Below, in pieces: positions 34,243 through 42,821 of a DNA stretch of 51,409 nt. Numbering within the stretch: position 1 is the stretch's first letter; the number at the start of each line of letters is the position of its first letter. Source of the stretch: Occallatibacter sp. (lineage in GTDB: Bacteria; Acidobacteriota; Terriglobia; Terriglobales; Acidobacteriaceae); contig JARLGF010000037.1 in NCBI GenBank assembly GCA_031296165.1, forward strand, positions 1-51,409, read 5' to 3'. The notes under the pieces were generated by a model that was given only the letters and a program-made list of their open reading frames with translations, was not told where the DNA came from and searched no databases. Position numbers and translations under genes: made by a program.

Positions 34243-35316
34243 ATGCTTATGATGCGCGGCTTACGCAGAATTGCATTTGCTCTCATGGCTTTCGTGGCTT
34301 TTTGCTGCGTGCACGGCCAAGCTCAGGCAGCCCTGCTCATGGAAGAGCCGTACGGCTTCTTCGGTGTTGTCAATCCCACTGGGCACACGGCCATTTATCT
34401 GGAACGGGTTTGCGCCGAAACACCCGTAAAGCTGCGCCGCTGCAATGCGGGCGAAATGGGCGTCGTTCTCTCCCGCTACCATGGAATCGACAAGTACGAT
34501 TGGGTCGCGATCCCGCTCATCCCCTATCTTTATTCGGTTGAAAACCTCGCCGATGTTCCCGACCACGTGGACGGCGACACAGTTGCGCGGTTGCGCAGCC
34601 ATTATCGTGAAGCCCATTTGCAAAGCCTGGGACAAAATCTGCCTCCTGGCAACCTGATCCGTGCCGGCTGGACGCAACTGCTGGGCGAGGCCTATGACCG
34701 GCGCATCTACGCCTTCCGCTTCAACACCACCCAGGAACAGGACGACGCGCTCATTGCGCGCATGAATGCCGGCCCGAATCGTTCGCATTTCAACCTGCTC
34801 TTCAACAACTGCGCGGACTATGCACGGGTGGTTCTGAACACGTACTTTCCCCGCACCTTCCGGCGCAGCATCTTTCCCGATGCCGGCATTACCACTCCCA
34901 TACAGACCACCGACAAGCTGGTACGCTATGCGCGCAAGCATCCTGAGGCGGAACTGACGATTTTTGAGATTTCCCAGATTCCCGGCTATCGCCGCCAGAG
35001 CCCTTCGACCAAAGACATTGCCGGGTCGCTCACCACCACCGGCTATGCCGTCCCCCTCGTGCTAATGAACCCCTACCTGGCCGGGGGATTATTCGCGGAT
35101 TATCTGGCCCGCGGCCGCTTCCATTCCGTTCCCCGCCATCCACAGGTCCTGGACCCCGACAATTTATCGGCATTGACAGTTGCAGCACGTACCGCGCAGA
35201 ATCCCGGCAGCGCAGGTGTACAGGCCCCCAGCGCCGCTACCGGAGGCTCCGAGGATATTCGGACGCCAGGGCTAGCAAACTCCGGTCTGGGAGAAATCAA
35301 GGCATTTCATGAGTGA
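34243..35316 (+). CDS. Exported papain/NlpC-like (LRAT or DUF4105-type) protein, uncertain
   Basis: 357-residue protein with a signal peptide (LRRIAFALMAFVAFCCVHGQAQA). The mature part has GVVNPTGHTAIYLERVC and, about 160 residues later, FNLLFNNCADYARVVLNTYFP. The order His first then Asn-Cys is that of circularly permuted papain-like folds (LRAT, YaeF, DUF4105-type lipoprotein families), so His78-like and Cys in NNCADYA could form the catalytic pair. This assignment is inference. ATG 34243 follows GAAGGGA. The 3' end overlaps the DUF6526 gene by eight bases. Confidence 0.6.
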   Translation: MLMMRGLRRIAFALMAFVAFCCVHGQAQAALLMEEPYGFFGVVNPTGHTAIYLERVCAETPVKLRRCNAGEMGVVLSRYHGIDKYDWVAIPLIPYLYSVENLADVPDHVDGDTVARLRSHYREAHLQSLGQNLPPGNLIRAGWTQLLGEAYDRRIYAFRFNTTQEQDDALIARMNAGPNRSHFNLLFNNCADYARVVLNTYFPRTFRRSIFPDAGITTPIQTTDKLVRYARKHPEAELTIFEISQIPGYRRQSPSTKDIAGSLTTTGYAVPLVLMNPYLAGGLFADYLARGRFHSVPRHPQVLDPDNLSALTVAARTAQNPGSAGVQAPSAATGGSEDIRTPGLANSGLGEIKAFHE

Positions 35317-35746
35317 GACAGTCCCGCAAAATCTCAAGAACCATGGTCGGTTCGATCCGCAGTACCACATGGTTGCGTTAACTGTCCTGTTCGTCAACCT
35401 TGTCATGTCCTTCATCTTCCTGGCGCAACATGTCAGCATCTTTTCTGAATGGCTGGTGATCCTTTCGATCGCGGTCTTCATCCCTTTCTTCAAGCTGCGC
35501 AGTTATCCTCTCAAGGTGCAAGACCGCATTATCCGGCTCGAGGAACGCATGCGGCTCCAGGCACTGGCTCCCCCGGAGTGGCACGCGCAAATCTTTCGCC
35601 TCAGCGAGGACCAGTTGATCGGCCTGCGCTTTGCCGCCGATGAAGAAGTTGTCGAGCTGGCGAAGATGGCGCTTGAAGAAAATCTGGACCGCAAGCAGAT
35701 CAAGGAGCGCATCAAGGACTGGCGTCCCGACAACTTCAGGATCTGA
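35309..35746 (+). CDS. DUF6526-type membrane protein
   Basis: 145-residue protein with two adjacent transmembrane helices (about residues 21-43 and 46-62), then a soluble charged helix-rich C-terminal half (EERMRLQALAPPEWHAQIF, EEVVELAKMALEENLDRKQI). It is recognised as the DUF6526 family, of unknown role. It overlaps the upstream gene by eight bases, so the two are likely cotranslated. A bidirectional hairpin terminator follows. Confidence 0.75.
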   Translation: MSETVPQNLKNHGRFDPQYHMVALTVLFVNLVMSFIFLAQHVSIFSEWLVILSIAVFIPFFKLRSYPLKVQDRIIRLEERMRLQALAPPEWHAQIFRLSEDQLIGLRFAADEEVVELAKMALEENLDRKQIKERIKDWRPDNFRI

Positions 35747-35766
35747 GCAGAACCCGGTAAAAGCGA

Positions 35767-35798
35767 AACGGGAGGCAGGCAATGCCTGCTCTCCCGTT
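35767..35798. terminator. Bidirectional hairpin between DUF6526 and cytochrome b
   Basis: An AACGGGAG...CTCCCGTT outer stem with an inner GCAGGC/GCCTGC stem, between two convergent genes. Confidence 0.75.
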
Positions 35799-35847
35799 CT
35801 ACGTGCGAGTTCTTCCCATGCGCTCAACGCGAGCGTGCCGGCTGGCA

Positions 35848-36714
35848 TTACTCTCTGAAATAGGCGCTTAAAGTCAGTGCCAGCAGAACCAGCCCGATCA
35901 AAATCGCAATCGTCCCCACCACCCGGGTAAAGTTCACCAGCCAGGTAGCTGGCTCTTCGCTGATCCTGGCCTCCAGCTTGCCCTCGTTCTCCAGCTTGGA
36001 ATATTCTTCCGGGCGTTTTTTCTTGAATTCTTCCTCGCTCTCGACGCCCGTAAAGATCACCATGTCCATGGGGAAGCTGTCGGGGCGCAGATGGGTATTG
36101 ACGAAGTGAATGGAGAAGATGAAGAGAATGGCCAGCAATCCCTCTTCACTGTGAATCACCAGCACCGCATTCAATGCCCAGCCAGGTAGGAAACGGGCGA
36201 AGAACGGCGCAAACCACATGGCATAGCCTGAGAAGCCGATGACGATCATGCCCCAGAAAACTGCCCAGTAATCGAACTTTTCCCAATAGGCAAAGCGCCC
36301 GAAGTGCGGCTTTGGCCCCAGCCCCAGAAACCAGCGCATGTGTCCAAACAGGTCCTTTACATCCTTCCAGTTGGCCACCATGGAGTTCGATCCCCAGAAG
36401 ATACCCTTTTCCCGATTGACCACGCCGCGGGTGAAAATATCTTTCACGTGGATCAGAAACGCTAGCGTCAGCACCACGGCGCACAGCTTGTGAAAGAAGA
36501 TAATCGCGCCGAACCCGCCCACGCCGCTGGCAAACTTTCTTGCCCAGTAGCTCTCGCTGAAGCGCATCGGCAGTCCCGTTGCCGCCAGGCCAAGAAACGT
36601 GGTGAACAGCACAGCGTGGAGGTACCTCTGTGCCCGGGTAAAACGCATGAAGAAGCGTTCCTTCCCGTGGCCTTGCATCCTGCTTCCATCTGCAGCTTGC
36701 TCCAAATCAGGCAT
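35848..36714 (-). CDS. Cytochrome b subunit (HydC/FdnI-like), split quinone module
   Basis: 288-residue membrane protein of the cytochrome b561 / formate-dehydrogenase-gamma type. Helices carry candidate haem-b ligands: RYLHAVLF, FFHKLCAVVLTLAFLIHVKD and VIHSEEGLLAILFIFSIHFVNTH, the pattern of a di-haem quinone-reactive subunit. It acts in the inner membrane, passing electrons between quinone and its partner cytochrome. The start at 36714 is favoured by GGAGG just upstream; the open frame goes four codons further. The start overlaps the 3' end of the multihaem gene by eight bases, so both are one unit. It corresponds to the C-terminal half of the fused protein at 38400-40388. Confidence 0.87.
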   Translation of the reverse strand: MPDLEQAADGSRMQGHGKERFFMRFTRAQRYLHAVLFTTFLGLAATGLPMRFSESYWARKFASGVGGFGAIIFFHKLCAVVLTLAFLIHVKDIFTRGVVNREKGIFWGSNSMVANWKDVKDLFGHMRWFLGLGPKPHFGRFAYWEKFDYWAVFWGMIVIGFSGYAMWFAPFFARFLPGWALNAVLVIHSEEGLLAILFIFSIHFVNTHLRPDSFPMDMVIFTGVESEEEFKKKRPEEYSKLENEGKLEARISEEPATWLVNFTRVVGTIAILIGLVLLALTLSAYFRE

Positions 36715-38032
36715 TCTTTCCTCCATTTGCCGACCGTCTCTTGATCTGGTCGTAACGCGAGCGGATCAGCCACAGTATGGTGTGAATCACAAAGAACGTA
36801 AGCGTGCCGGCCAGCAACAGGTTCATGAACAGGCGGATAAAGTACAGGGCCGGGTTTAGCTTGCGGTTGCGCGCGTTGGCGTGCGGTTGATATTGAACGA
36901 AGCTGGCATTGGCGCCCGCGTGGCATCGCCCGCAGGTCTTCACCAGGTTTGCCGGGTTCACCGGCGACCGGGGATCGGATGCCGGCAGAATTTCGTGCGC
37001 TCCGTGGCAGTCCCAGCAACGCGCCGTCTCCACATAACCGCCCAGGCTGCCTAGCTGCGAGTGAAACGTATCGCGATACGTGGATAGCTTGTCCGTATGG
37101 CAGGAGCCGCAGATCGGCGTGGACTGCATGCGGAACTCGGATTCCGTCGGCTGCAGGATGGCGTGCGCCGTGTGGCAGTCCGAGCATACCGGCGCCTTCA
37201 GATTGCCGGCCGCAACGGCCTTGCCATGCACCCCGCCCATGTAGTCGGACGTGATACCCGCGTGGCAGGTTCCGCAGGTCTGCGGGACGTTTGCCTTGTA
37301 CGTGGGACTGGCCGGATCTTTGTGGCTCAGGATGTTATGCGATCCATGGCAACTCTGGCAGTTGGCCGCCACCAGCAACCCTTCCTTGCTCAGCGCAAAT
37401 CCGTGGATGGAGTCGATATACATCGGGTAGATATTGGGCAGGCCGTGCTTCTTTGCCAGGGCATCGTTGCCGTGGCACGCGCCGCAGGTGCGGGGAATGT
37501 TGAGCGGATACACGGCCGACCGGGGATCGTTCTTGGGGAAGATGGAGTGCGCATCTCCGTGGCAACTGGTGCACGGATGGTCTGCCTTGTTGGAATGCAC
37601 GCTACCCGCAAGCCCGGCCGCCTGGTCGGCGTGGCAGGTTTCGCACTTGACTGGCGTCACGGTGTCGGGATGCGGATACTCCTTGATGGTGGTGTGGCAT
37701 TCGCCGCATTTTAGGCTGCCGTGCAAGCTCGACGCAAACTTCTGCCCATCCACGCTGACGCTGTGTCCAGCAGCGTTCTGCAGGCCCTGGTCGGCGTGGC
37801 AGGAGAGGCAATCGGTCTGCGCGCGCAGAGTGCCGGAACCTGCCGCAAGCTGCAGCACGGCCAGTCCCGCCGCCAGGATTGCAGCCTTGGCAAAGGCTCT
37901 TGCCCGGCCGCCGGCAGTCATGAAAAAGAACACCTTGCCCAGCCCCTCGCGGAAACCACGCTCTGCCAAATGTTTGTCCCGTGGAGCCGGTCGCGCGCTG
38001 GAGGACGCTTTGTTCACTACGGCTTCGTTCAT
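36707..38032 (-). CDS. Membrane-anchored 11-haem cytochrome c
   Basis: 441-residue protein with eleven CxxCH motifs: CLSCH, CGECH, CETCH, CTSCH, CGACH, CQSCH, CGTCH, CSDCH, CGSCH, CWDCH and CGRCH. An N-terminal uncleaved or cleaved signal helix (AKAAILAAGLAVLQLAAGS) puts the haems in the periplasm, and a C-terminal transmembrane helix (FMNLLLAGTLTFFVIHTILW) anchors it. Many haems are followed by CHGxH-type distal-His patterns, as in octahaem/NapC-related cytochromes. It overlaps the cytochrome b gene and, with it, forms a CbcBA-like split quinone:cytochrome module. The promoter region (38033-38399) holds two CRP-type palindromes. Confidence 0.9.
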   Translation of the reverse strand: MNEAVVNKASSSARPAPRDKHLAERGFREGLGKVFFFMTAGGRARAFAKAAILAAGLAVLQLAAGSGTLRAQTDCLSCHADQGLQNAAGHSVSVDGQKFASSLHGSLKCGECHTTIKEYPHPDTVTPVKCETCHADQAAGLAGSVHSNKADHPCTSCHGDAHSIFPKNDPRSAVYPLNIPRTCGACHGNDALAKKHGLPNIYPMYIDSIHGFALSKEGLLVAANCQSCHGSHNILSHKDPASPTYKANVPQTCGTCHAGITSDYMGGVHGKAVAAGNLKAPVCSDCHTAHAILQPTESEFRMQSTPICGSCHTDKLSTYRDTFHSQLGSLGGYVETARCWDCHGAHEILPASDPRSPVNPANLVKTCGRCHAGANASFVQYQPHANARNRKLNPALYFIRLFMNLLLAGTLTFFVIHTILWLIRSRYDQIKRRSANGGKNA

Positions 38033-38173
38033 TCTGCCGTCTTCTTTCTCCAGGAAAAATGGATTGACGCCGTCAGTCCTGGCTCACCCTTCGCGGATTT
38101 CGCTCCGTTATTTTGCAGAGTTCTTCTCGCGGGGTTTACATCCTTGAGAAGATTCTTTGGCAAAGAAACCCGC

Positions 38174-38189
38174 AGTGACCTGAATCACA
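38174..38189. promoter_or_regulatory. CRP-family binding site
   Basis: AGTGA-CCTGAA-TCACA, five of five right half-site bases and four of five left half-site bases of the CRP consensus TGTGA-N6-TCACA. It is 142 bases upstream of the 11-haem cytochrome start. Confidence 0.65.
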
Positions 38190-38351
38190 ACGCGCAAAAG
38201 GCCGAACCGGCGCATTCTTTTTCCGCCGGAAGCGGAACGGCCTGGAGTAAATCCCGTAGGAGCCTTTACCCTTGCGGATTCCGCGCACATCGCGCGGCCT
38301 TTCGCCGGGTTCTGTTGCAGAGCGGGCGCAACCACGCGATGCGCGAGCCGA
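38190..38351. other. Intergenic region between the two cytochrome modules
   Basis: About 160 bases between the two CRP-type sites with no recognised gene. It should include the promoter for the split module. Confidence 0.4.
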
Positions 38352-38367
38352 CGTGATAAATGTCACG
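38352..38367. promoter_or_regulatory. CRP-family binding site
   Basis: CGTGA-TAAATG-TCACG, a dyad with the GTGA/TCAC cores of the CRP class. It lies in the spacer between the fused cytochrome gene's stop and the promoter of the split module. Its centre has the same GTGATAxATGTCAC form as the site at 40538-40553. Confidence 0.65.
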
Positions 38368-38399
38368 CGCAGCCTTCAGTCAGTCTGGCTGTTCAGCGC

Positions 38400-40388
38400 T
38401 TATTTGATAGGCGGTTTGGTCTCTCCCGGCTCGTTCGCAGAGGGTCCGGTTTCCGCATCCGCCACCGACGCGGTGTCCAGTTCGTGCTCATGGCGATAGT
38501 GCTCCACCGGCATCTTGCCATCCCACCACGCCCAATTCATGGGGTACACGTCGGGATCGAGAAACACCTGGTAGAAGTGCCACACCAGGATGGCCAGGGT
38601 GGCCAGAATGGCCTCGTAGAAGTGGATGGCTGTGGCCACGTCCACCAGCCAGCGCGCCGCCAGGTCACCCACCCATACCTTGGCCCAGATCATGATGCCG
38701 GTCACTGCCATCAGGGCCGTGCCCCACACCAGCGCCCAGTATTCCGCTTTTTCCGCATAACTGAAGCGGCCGTACTGCGGTTTTCTGCTGCTCAGGCCCA
38801 GGTAATACAGCATTGTTCCCCAGGCATCGAAGGCATCTTTCGGTCCCGGCGCCAGGTCGCAGATCAAGCGCCGGCCCTCGCGTGCGATGGCCAGGTAGAA
38901 CACGTGATAGAAACCTGCGCCGATGAGCACCACGCCCGCTACGCGATGGATGATGCCGCGCCATTTCTCGCCCATGCCCAGCACTTCGGCAAACCATGAA
39001 TCGGGGAACTTGAGCGCAAATCCGGTGATGACCAGGATGATGAAGCTGGCCAGCAGAATCAGGTGCTGCCAGCGCTGGTTGGTGGTCATGCGCGTCATCA
39101 TGGGATTCTGCAACCTGCGCCGCGCCACCGCCTTGCTGCGCCAGATGATGGCGTTGTGCAGGAACATGGCTCCAATCACCAGCAGAATCAAAATTACGTA
39201 AATCAGCCGCACCCACCGCACCGCGATCGACCCGATGTCTCTGGGATGGATGCCGTCTTCCGTGTGCACCTGGGTCTGGGTGAACTTCTGCGTGACTCCC
39301 TTATGGCATTTACCGCAGGTGGCGTCCAGGTTGGCGCGATTGATGGTCGATTTCGGATCGCTCGATGGCAGAATGTCATGCACGCCGTGGCAACTGGAGC
39401 AGTTGGCCGCAACCACCGAACCGCCTTCCGCGGCCAGCCCGTGATAGCTGTCAAAGTAAGAAGTTACCCGGTTGCCGGGGACGCCAAACTCCTGTGAAAG
39501 CCGCACGCCCTCGTGGCAGCGCCCGCAGGTATCGCGGGACAGGTTCTGTCCCGCAGCCGGCGAGTTGGGGTCGGAGTGGGACTTGATCGAATGGATTCCG
39601 TGGCAGTCCGTGCATACCGGGGCCATCTGGTTGCCCCGCGCAATCGCCTGCCCGTGAATGCTCTTCATGAAAGTGTTGTCGATGTCCGTGTGGCACTTGC
39701 CGCAGGTGGCCGGAACGTTGAACTTGTAGATCGGCGATTTCTGGTTGTTGGCGGGAAGAATCTCATGCGAGCCGTGGCAATCGGTGCATACCGCGGCCTT
39801 GGTCGATCCCTTCTCCGTGGCCCGTCCATGCACGCTTTCCTGGTAGGAGATGAACGGCTGCGCGCTTTCGCCGTTTGACTCCATCAAGAACTTCTGCCCA
39901 TGGCAGCGGCCGCAGGTGTACGGAATATTCGCATGATTGACCGGCGACTTGGCGTTGCTGGCGGCCATGATTTCGTGTACGCCCCCGTGACAGTCTTCGC
40001 AGCCTGCCGCCGGCGTGCCGGACTTGGTTATCTTTGCGTGGGTGCTGAGCTCGTAAGCATTATGAGCGTCCGCATGGCACTGCCCGCAGGTAACCCGCTT
40101 CGGCGTTGTCGTGTGTACCGCTTCCTTCACATCCGTGTGGCAATCCACGCAACTGAACAGGCTTCCGTGGATGGAGTGATTCAGCTTGCCCTCGTCCACG
40201 TACAGGCTGATCTTCTTGCCGCCTTCATCCGTCGTCATGGTTGCGTCGGAGTGGCAGGCCAGGCAATCGGCATTTTTCGGCTTCTGCGCGGCTTGGGCCG
40301 CACAGGCCCATGCAAGCAGGGATAAGGCAACAGACTGGAGGAGGATTTTACCGGCGGTTTTCACACCACAGAGGAGATTCCACGCCAC
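38400..40388 (-). CDS. Fused 11-haem cytochrome c / cytochrome b (CbcL-like)
   Basis: 662-residue protein. A signal sequence (ILLQSVALSLLAWACAAQAAQ) is followed by eleven CxxCH haem-c sites (CLACH, CVDCH, CGQCH, CEDCH, CGRCH, CTDCH, CGKCH, CTDCH, CGRCH, CSSCH, CGKCH) over about residues 40-370. A hydrophobic cytochrome b domain follows, with haem-b ligand candidates in QHLILL, IHRVAG, YHVFYL, IHFYEA and WHFYQVF. This fusion resembles the Geobacter quinol oxidoreductase CbcL, which moves electrons from the menaquinone pool to periplasmic and extracellular acceptors. It equals the split pair at 35848-38032 joined in one chain. The start is the GTG at 40388 (longest form); a GTG at 40364 also fits the signal peptide. 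No ribosome site is convincing. Confidence 0.9.
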   Translation of the reverse strand: MAWNLLCGVKTAGKILLQSVALSLLAWACAAQAAQKPKNADCLACHSDATMTTDEGGKKISLYVDEGKLNHSIHGSLFSCVDCHTDVKEAVHTTTPKRVTCGQCHADAHNAYELSTHAKITKSGTPAAGCEDCHGGVHEIMAASNAKSPVNHANIPYTCGRCHGQKFLMESNGESAQPFISYQESVHGRATEKGSTKAAVCTDCHGSHEILPANNQKSPIYKFNVPATCGKCHTDIDNTFMKSIHGQAIARGNQMAPVCTDCHGIHSIKSHSDPNSPAAGQNLSRDTCGRCHEGVRLSQEFGVPGNRVTSYFDSYHGLAAEGGSVVAANCSSCHGVHDILPSSDPKSTINRANLDATCGKCHKGVTQKFTQTQVHTEDGIHPRDIGSIAVRWVRLIYVILILLVIGAMFLHNAIIWRSKAVARRRLQNPMMTRMTTNQRWQHLILLASFIILVITGFALKFPDSWFAEVLGMGEKWRGIIHRVAGVVLIGAGFYHVFYLAIAREGRRLICDLAPGPKDAFDAWGTMLYYLGLSSRKPQYGRFSYAEKAEYWALVWGTALMAVTGIMIWAKVWVGDLAARWLVDVATAIHFYEAILATLAILVWHFYQVFLDPDVYPMNWAWWDGKMPVEHYRHEHELDTASVADAETGPSANEPGETKPPIK

Positions 40389-40398
40389 AAAATCACGC

Positions 40399-40414
40399 TG
40401 TGACTGGAATCACA
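40399..40414. promoter_or_regulatory. Perfect CRP-consensus palindrome
   Basis: TGTGA-CTGGAA-TCACA matches TGTGA-N6-TCACA at all ten positions. It is 10 bases from the longest possible start of the fused cytochrome and 34 bases from the alternative start. Confidence 0.75.
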
Positions 40415-40537
40415 GCGAGCGATCCAATCGGATCGCGGCTTAATTTGCGCCTTGCTCAACATGCCGCAAGAGCCATGGATGCTTCAGATAGCTTTCTTGC
40501 CTGCCCATCGTGCCGAAAGCAGCAGTTGGTGCGCCAA

Positions 40538-40553
40538 AGTGATACATGTCACA
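40538..40553. promoter_or_regulatory. CRP-family binding site
   Basis: AGTGA-TACATG-TCACA lies 55 bases upstream of the acyl-CoA dehydrogenase ATG, and 150 bases upstream of the divergent fused cytochrome gene. It has nine of ten consensus positions. Confidence 0.7.
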
Positions 40554-40607
40554 TGCTAAACCGCCCCTAATCAAGCACAATAACACCGCTGCTTGAGGAC
40601 ACATTCG

Positions 40608-42821
40608 ATGGGCACTGTGGCGCTATCCGAGACGAAAACCATGCTTACTCTCCCTGGCGATGCGGTGCGCCAGATTCTATGGCGGTTTGCCGATCGCTAC
40701 GATCTGCAGATGCTCGCTCAGTCGGCGCGGGCCGTGGCGCGGGGAACCGTGGCGCGGCTGGTGGCCTCCGGGGAGCGCAACACCCACGAGTGGACCCCGG
40801 CCAAGGCCGAGATGCTCGAGGCCTTCGATCGCTCCGGCATTACCGCCGCCTTTATGGAGCCGGAAGAAGGCGGCTTTATTGTCGGACCCAAGAACCTGGC
40901 GCTGGCGTTGGCTGCCTTTGAGCTGGCCTGGGTTGATGGCGGTGCGGCTACGGCCAGCCTGGCCAGTTTTCTTGCTCTCTCGCCCATCCACGAGCGCGGC
41001 ACACAAGAGCAGGTTACGCACTACAAGACGCTGGCCGCCCCGCCGCAGCCCGGCGAGGACCGCATCCCCTGGCGCGGGGCTTTTGCCCTGACCGAGCCCA
41101 TCCCCTACGTCGGCGTCGATACCGGCATGTTGAGCGGCAAAGTCAGCGTGGCCGAGTGGAAGGACGGCGAAGAACCCTGGCTGCAAGTGGACAAGCGCGG
41201 TCGCTTCATCACCAACATCGCTTTCGCCAACTTTGTCACCGCCGCGGTGGGTTCCATTGACCCGCGCATCAAGGGCAGTTGCGTCATTATTCTGGAAGAG
41301 GGCGACGAAGGCTCCTTTGACCGCGGAATCCCAACCAAGAAGCTCGTTCACCAGCTTTCGTCCACCGGCGATCCGATCTTCAATATGAAAGTTCCGGCCA
41401 GCCGCATCGTGGGTGGATACACCGTCAAAGACGGCGTCATCGTTCCCAACTTCAACCACGGCGAGATTATTGAAGCCGTATTCCGCCGCACCCGCGTTCC
41501 CGTCGGCCTGATGACCGCTGCCAAGCTGCTCTCCGCGGTCGAGCCGGTCATCCGCTATCAGCGCGAGCGCTTCCGCGGCGCCGAGGGCGCCAAGCCCGGT
41601 TCGGTTCGCTATGAGCAGGGCATCCAGCAACGCCAGGACGCACTGCACCGCCTGGTGGATGTGTGGGCAACGGGCGAAGCCGCCACCTCGCTGGGCTTTG
41701 CCGCCGCGCGCCTCTTCGACACCATCGAACCTCTGGAAAAACTCAAGACTGCGCTCCTCAAAGAGCAGGGCGTCCAGGGTGGCCGTGCAGAGATGAAGGC
41801 GCTCAGGGAAAGCGAGCAGCGCGCCATTGAACTGCTGTCGCTCACGCCCGCCGATCCCCGACGTGCCGAACTGGAGGCCGATCCGCTGGTCGACTATGTC
41901 CTCAAGGACGCCGAGGCCAACGTCATCTGCCCCGCGACCAAGCTCTGGAATACCGGACACGGTGCCAACATGATGCGCGAGGCTGTCAGCCTCATGGGCG
42001 GCTACGGCATCACCGAAGACTGCCCCGGCTTCCTGGCCAACAAGTGGATGGATGCACAGCTTGAAGCCACCTATGAAGGCCCTGAAGCCGTGCAGCGCCG
42101 CCAGTTGACAGTCACCATGACCTCGGAGGTTTTCCTCGCCGAGTTCAGCGCCTGGACCGCCGACATGCGCCGCATCGCCTCAGACCACCCCGGAACCGGT
42201 GCCTGCACGCTGGCTTCGGCCATGCATCTTTGGCAATGGACGCTGAACTATCTGCAGAAGACCACCGATCCCTTCGGCAACAAGCTCTATCACGGCCAGC
42301 GCCAGGGAGTGACGTTTGCCCTTGCCGACGCGCTTTGCTGGCTGCTTGCTTCGCGCTACCAGATTCTTGACGTTCTCGAACTCGAAGCGCGCGGCCCTGA
42401 AGATGCGGTTGCCGCTGAAGAACTGGAAGGCACATTGCAGTTCCTCAGCGACCTCTGCTACGTCCAGGCGGCGCAAGCCGCAGGCGAAGCCTCGCGCATC
42501 TGCGGCGAGCTGGTTTTTGGATACAACCAGCATCCCACTTGGGCGGATGAAGCGCACAGGGCGTGCTTCATGGCCAGCGAACTTGAAGTGTTCGAGGAGA
42601 CCATGCCGGGCATTACCGCCATGGCTGTCGATGTGCTGGCCGTAGACGGCAGCCATCCCATCAAGGCAGGCCCTTGCGCGGGTTGCGCCGGCTCCAGCGA
42701 ATTTCTTCGCCTGCAAAACAAATTGACCGCCTGCCTGAGCGGCTTCCGCCTGGCCAAGGACCGCGCCGCCGACACCGTCAGCAAGGTCATGATTCCCGAA
42801 GCCCTGGACTACCCCGCATGA
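40608..42821 (+). CDS. Acyl-CoA dehydrogenase, large form
   Basis: 737-residue flavoenzyme of the acyl-CoA dehydrogenase superfamily, longer than the usual ~400-600 residues. The middle beta-domain contains GAFALTEP (about residue 160) and the FAD/CoA region. The C-terminal helical domain includes EAVSLMGGYGITEDCPGFLANKWMDAQLEATYEGPEAVQRRQL, where the YEG block is the family signature. An additional C-terminal helical extension with CAGCAGSSEF follows. It oxidises an acyl-CoA at the alpha-beta bond and passes electrons to ETF. The ATG at 40608 has GAGGA eight bases upstream. It overlaps the ETF:quinone oxidoreductase gene (ATGA), and etfBA follow, so the electron chain is encoded as one operon. 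Confidence 0.9.
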   Translation: MGTVALSETKTMLTLPGDAVRQILWRFADRYDLQMLAQSARAVARGTVARLVASGERNTHEWTPAKAEMLEAFDRSGITAAFMEPEEGGFIVGPKNLALALAAFELAWVDGGAATASLASFLALSPIHERGTQEQVTHYKTLAAPPQPGEDRIPWRGAFALTEPIPYVGVDTGMLSGKVSVAEWKDGEEPWLQVDKRGRFITNIAFANFVTAAVGSIDPRIKGSCVIILEEGDEGSFDRGIPTKKLVHQLSSTGDPIFNMKVPASRIVGGYTVKDGVIVPNFNHGEIIEAVFRRTRVPVGLMTAAKLLSAVEPVIRYQRERFRGAEGAKPGSVRYEQGIQQRQDALHRLVDVWATGEAATSLGFAAARLFDTIEPLEKLKTALLKEQGVQGGRAEMKALRESEQRAIELLSLTPADPRRAELEADPLVDYVLKDAEANVICPATKLWNTGHGANMMREAVSLMGGYGITEDCPGFLANKWMDAQLEATYEGPEAVQRRQLTVTMTSEVFLAEFSAWTADMRRIASDHPGTGACTLASAMHLWQWTLNYLQKTTDPFGNKLYHGQRQGVTFALADALCWLLASRYQILDVLELEARGPEDAVAAEELEGTLQFLSDLCYVQAAQAAGEASRICGELVFGYNQHPTWADEAHRACFMASELEVFEETMPGITAMAVDVLAVDGSHPIKAGPCAGCAGSSEFLRLQNKLTACLSGFRLAKDRAADTVSKVMIPEALDYPA

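Noticed and set aside
40677-41960. A 427-codon minus-strand frame over the acyl-CoA dehydrogenase
   Set aside because: It mirrors the real coding strand and has low-complexity Gly/Asp/Glu composition.
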